Origin: Anaerosoma sp034007245
GTDB taxonomy: Bacteria > Actinomycetota > Coriobacteriia > Anaerosomatales > Anaerosomataceae
DNA length: 8,017 bases
Assembly (NCBI GenBank): GCA_034007245.1
Contig: JAVERH010000103.1
Span: forward strand, 1-8,017
Direction: 5' to 3'
Numbering within the stretch: the first letter of the stretch is position 1; the number at the start of each line of letters is the position of its first letter. The notes beneath the pieces are model-generated. The model was not told the origin of the DNA. It saw nothing but the letters and a program-made list of their open reading frames with translations, and ran no database searches. A program made the position numbers and the translations under genes. Positions 6,241-8,017 of this stretch are shown here, piece after piece.

Positions 6241-7425
6241 CTACTGATCCACCCGCCACGTACCGTCTTCGATCACGTAAAGTACCATCTCATCCGTCGT
6301 GAGACCGTTGTGATCGGAAGTGGAGTACGTGAATATGCCATCGATGCCGACCCAGGCGTTCGTCTCTTCGAGCGCATCTCGCAGGGCACCGGGGGTCACT
6401 TCACCCTCGATACGTCCCAGCGCATCGGCGATGAGTCCTATCGCGTCGTACGCGTGCCCGGCGAAGATGTCGGGCTCGACACCGTAGGCGGCCTCATAGC
6501 GGGCGATGAAGCTCGTGGCCACCTCATACGACTCGGTGCCCACTCCGAAGGAATCAGGGATGAGTATCTTACCCGTACCGAGCCGAACACCCTCGGCTGC
6601 CTCACCGGCGCCCTCGATGAACTCTTCACGAGCGATGCCGGATCCGCCGTAGAGAGGCTGCGGCATATTGAGCTGCCGCGCGTTGCGCGCGATGATCGCC
6701 CCCTCCTTGCCTGCCGCCCAGATCAGGAGCGCATCTGGATCGGCTGCACGGACCTTGGTGAGCTGTGATGACATGTCCGTGTCACCACTGTTGAACGTCT
6801 CATCTGCAACCACCGTCACTCCCGCATCGTCTGCGTGAGAGAGGACGTAATCACGCCCGTCCACACCGTAGCCGCCGGTGTCGCTGATCAGTCCGACAGT
6901 GGAGTAGCCGGCCGCCGCCATCTTCTCGAGCACGAAGGGGATCACGATGCGGTTCGGCCAGGGTGTCTGGAAGACCCACTGCGAGAAGTCATCGGTAAGA
7001 ACCGACCCGCCCGCCATGGAGACGATAGACACACCGGCTCGCTCGGCATCGGTACGCATGGCTATGGTCTGACCGGTGCCCGATGCGCCGATGATCGCGA
7101 GGACCTCTTCTTTATCGATCAGTCGCACAGAGGCGGCCTGCGACTTGGCCGCGTCGGAAGCGTCGTCCTCGTAGATGACTTCGACCGGTCGACCAGCGAT
7201 ACCACCGGCCTTGTTGATACGCGACACCTCGAGCTCGATCGCATTCTTCTCGGGAACCCCCAACCCAGCATAGGTACCTGTGAGAGACAGTACCGCACCG
7301 ATTCGGTAGGGTTCCACGCCATCAGCACGGGCGCTTGGATCAGCGACGGCACACCCGCTCGCCGAAACACATACAAGCGCGAGCAGCATCGATGCTACCG
7401 CACTCAGAACCCTCGTCCCCCTCAT
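6241..7425 (-). CDS. livK: LivK-like amino-acid-binding lipoprotein of the ABC importer
   Basis: Extracytoplasmic solute-binding protein (394 residues, type I periplasmic-binding fold, Leu/Ile/Val-binding family) that hands its ligand to LivHM. A hydrophobic signal (about 5-21) ends at ASGC with Cys25, a lipoprotein signal-peptidase II site with Ala rather than Leu at -3; membrane anchoring is therefore likely. Mature-domain features are typical: IGAVLSLTGTYAGLG near the start, EKNAIELEVSRINKAGGI, a GASGTGQTIAM loop, and the FAGHAYDAIGLIADAL helix near the end. The family binds branched-chain, aromatic or other amino acids and amides, and sometimes aryl acids, so ligand choice is open. The location beside aryl-acid enzymes favours aromatic or branched substrates. 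The ATG at 7425 has AGGAG (7435-7439) 9 bases upstream. Confidence 0.93.
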   Translation of the reverse strand: MRGTRVLSAVASMLLALVCVSASGCAVADPSARADGVEPYRIGAVLSLTGTYAGLGVPEKNAIELEVSRINKAGGIAGRPVEVIYEDDASDAAKSQAASVRLIDKEEVLAIIGASGTGQTIAMRTDAERAGVSIVSMAGGSVLTDDFSQWVFQTPWPNRIVIPFVLEKMAAAGYSTVGLISDTGGYGVDGRDYVLSHADDAGVTVVADETFNSGDTDMSSQLTKVRAADPDALLIWAAGKEGAIIARNARQLNMPQPLYGGSGIAREEFIEGAGEAAEGVRLGTGKILIPDSFGVGTESYEVATSFIARYEAAYGVEPDIFAGHAYDAIGLIADALGRIEGEVTPGALRDALEETNAWVGIDGIFTYSTSDHNGLTTDEMVLYVIEDGTWRVDQ

Positions 7426-7482
7426 ACAAACCTGCTCCTCACTGCTCGTGTCCTATGCGGTCCGCGCGAAGCGAGACACGGT
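7426..7482 (-). promoter_or_regulatory. livK leader with a possible hairpin
   Basis: At 57 bases this is the longest gap inside the gene block. It contains CGTGTC (7447-7452) and GACACG (7475-7480), a perfect 6-bp stem around 22 bases, within which GCG/CGC (7457-7459, 7463-7465) can add a small inner stem. No U-run follows, and the livK ribosome binding site lies just downstream. It could slow or tune expression of the abundant binding protein relative to the ACT gene; a chance match is also possible. No clear -35/-10 pair is seen. Confidence 0.3.
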
Positions 7483-7917
7483 CTACTGGAGCACTGCGCT
7501 CAGGTTGGTCTGCGAGACCAGCTTCACAGGCCGCCCGTTCAGCAGATGCAGCGCGCGATCCACATCGCCGACGTTGATGACGACGAAGGTCGCGATCAGT
7601 GAGTACACATACTCGATGTTCACACCGGCATCCGAGACGACTTTCAGTACCGCAGACAGACCACCGGGAACATCTGGCAGGTCGATGCAGATAACGTCAT
7701 CGAGACGCACGGTGAAACCGGCGTCCGTGAGCATCGTGAAGGCGTCATCCGGGCGGTCGACGATCAACCGTAGGATGCCGTAGTCAGCGGTGTCGGACAC
7801 CGAGAATCCGCGGATATTGATCCCGGCGTCACCGAGAAGTCCGGTCACCTCGCTCACCCGACCAGACTCGTTAGCGATGAACACCGACAACTGCTTGATG
7901 ACCATACGATCGATCAC
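7483..7917 (-). CDS. Tandem ACT-domain protein, likely amino-acid sensor
   Basis: The protein has 144 residues and consists of two ACT domains with nothing attached. The first (about 5-70) has VIKQLSVFIANESGRVSEVT, then GDAGINIRGFSVSDT and YGILRLIVD; the second (about 76-138) has VICIDLPDVPGGLSAVLKVV and DAGVNIEYVYS. ACT domains bind amino acids and control enzymes or transporters through conformational change. The Gly in NESGR and in PDVPGG sits where ligand-binding ACT domains carry a conserved glycine turn. The GTG at 7917 is chosen: AAGGAG (7928-7933) is 10 bases upstream and the GTGA overlaps the stop of the preceding oxidoreductase gene. A GTG at 7926 is too close to that site and an ATG at 7905 is too far. 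Proteins of this stand-alone kind are often found beside indolepyruvate oxidoreductase and aryl-CoA ligase genes. Its partner is not known. Confidence 0.88.
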   Translation of the reverse strand: MIDRMVIKQLSVFIANESGRVSEVTGLLGDAGINIRGFSVSDTADYGILRLIVDRPDDAFTMLTDAGFTVRLDDVICIDLPDVPGGLSAVLKVVSDAGVNIEYVYSLIATFVVINVGDVDRALHLLNGRPVKLVSQTNLSAVLQ

Positions 7918-8017
7918 AACGCGCACGCTCCTTCCGCACAGGCGATTCTTCCAAGATGAAACGCACGCAAGTTGCCATCGACCGTCTTGGGAGGTACTCG
8001 CTCGGCGATGACGCGCT
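7914..8017 (-). CDS. iorB: C-terminal end of indolepyruvate oxidoreductase beta subunit (partial)
   Basis: Only the last 33 codons are in the window; the gene enters from the right edge and stops at TGA 7914-7916. The text RVIAERVPPKTVDGNLRAFH followed by LGR matches the characteristic end of the beta (gamma-domain) subunit of indolepyruvate:ferredoxin oxidoreductase, where ERxPPKxVxxNLxAFxLG is a recurrent tail. The complete enzyme, with an IorA subunit expected further right, decarboxylates aryl-pyruvates from aromatic amino acids to arylacetyl-CoA and reduces ferredoxin; it is a mark of anaerobic metabolism. The last residues (ACAEGACAL) are poorly conserved. The stop overlaps the ACT-gene start by 4 bases, so the two are coupled. 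The identification rests on a short segment plus the neighbouring aryl-CoA ligase and ACT genes. Confidence 0.72.
   Translation of the reverse strand, partial: RVIAERVPPKTVDGNLRAFHLGRIACAEGACAL
7928..7933 (-). promoter_or_regulatory. Ribosome binding site deciding the ACT-gene GTG start
   Basis: AAGGAG on the minus strand, embedded in the last codons of the oxidoreductase beta-subunit gene, 10 bases before the GTG at 7917. Confidence 0.65.

Noticed and set aside
5599..6768. Long plus-strand open frame (389 codons) opposite livH and livK
   Set aside because: It lies antisense to two genes with clear family motifs, its translation is His/Arg/Glu-rich with no recognisable domain, and long antisense frames are common opposite GC-rich genes. 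It is a shadow.
6835..7602. Plus-strand open frame of 255 codons across the livK start and ACT end
   Set aside because: It crosses two well-supported minus-strand genes and their gap, has a biased composition, and shows no family resemblance.
1..8017. Search for CRISPR, tRNA, insertion sequences, toxin-antitoxin or defence genes
   Set aside because: No regularly spaced repeats, cloverleaf, terminal repeats, transposase motifs or known defence domains were seen by eye on either strand.

Overview
The window is one co-directional block read entirely on the minus strand (right to left in these coordinates). No tRNA, rRNA, CRISPR array, insertion sequence or phage gene is visible. The DNA is GC-rich, genes are tightly packed (many 4-base ATGA overlaps or gaps under 60 bases), and GTG and TTG starts occur with strong AGGAG-type ribosome binding sites. 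The gene content suggests an anaerobe that uses ferredoxin-linked 2-oxoacid metabolism. The lipoprotein solute-binding protein and the SH3-domain membrane protein would fit a Gram-positive-type lineage such as an uncultured Coriobacteriia-like actinobacterium. That placement is inference, not proven here.

Right to left: the last 33 residues of a protein resembling the beta subunit of indolepyruvate:ferredoxin oxidoreductase (7914-8017); a tandem ACT-domain protein (7483-7917); a complete five-gene LIV/HAAT-type ABC importer, livK-livH-livM-livG-livF (7425 down to 2861); and an AMP-forming phenylacetate-CoA ligase-type enzyme (1549-2853). Then come three genes of unknown role: a single-pass membrane protein (983-1522), a membrane-anchored SH3-domain protein with a Ser/Thr/Glu-rich stalk (432-986), and a small acidic protein (107-418). 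The left 106 bases hold an AT-rich stretch and a purine-rich run but no gene that can be assigned with confidence.

The first eight genes make biochemical sense together. The importer brings in hydrophobic or aromatic amino acids (or aryl acids). The oxidoreductase interconverts aryl- or alkyl-pyruvates and acyl-CoA with ferredoxin. The ligase interconverts the free aryl acid and its CoA ester. The ACT protein is a plausible amino-acid sensor. The direction of flow, fermentation of aromatic amino acids or their assembly from aryl acids by reductive carboxylation, cannot be read from sequence. Most of this is made of known families, and I see no convincing new defence, mobile or RNA system. The least explained material is the three-gene tail with its coupled membrane proteins.
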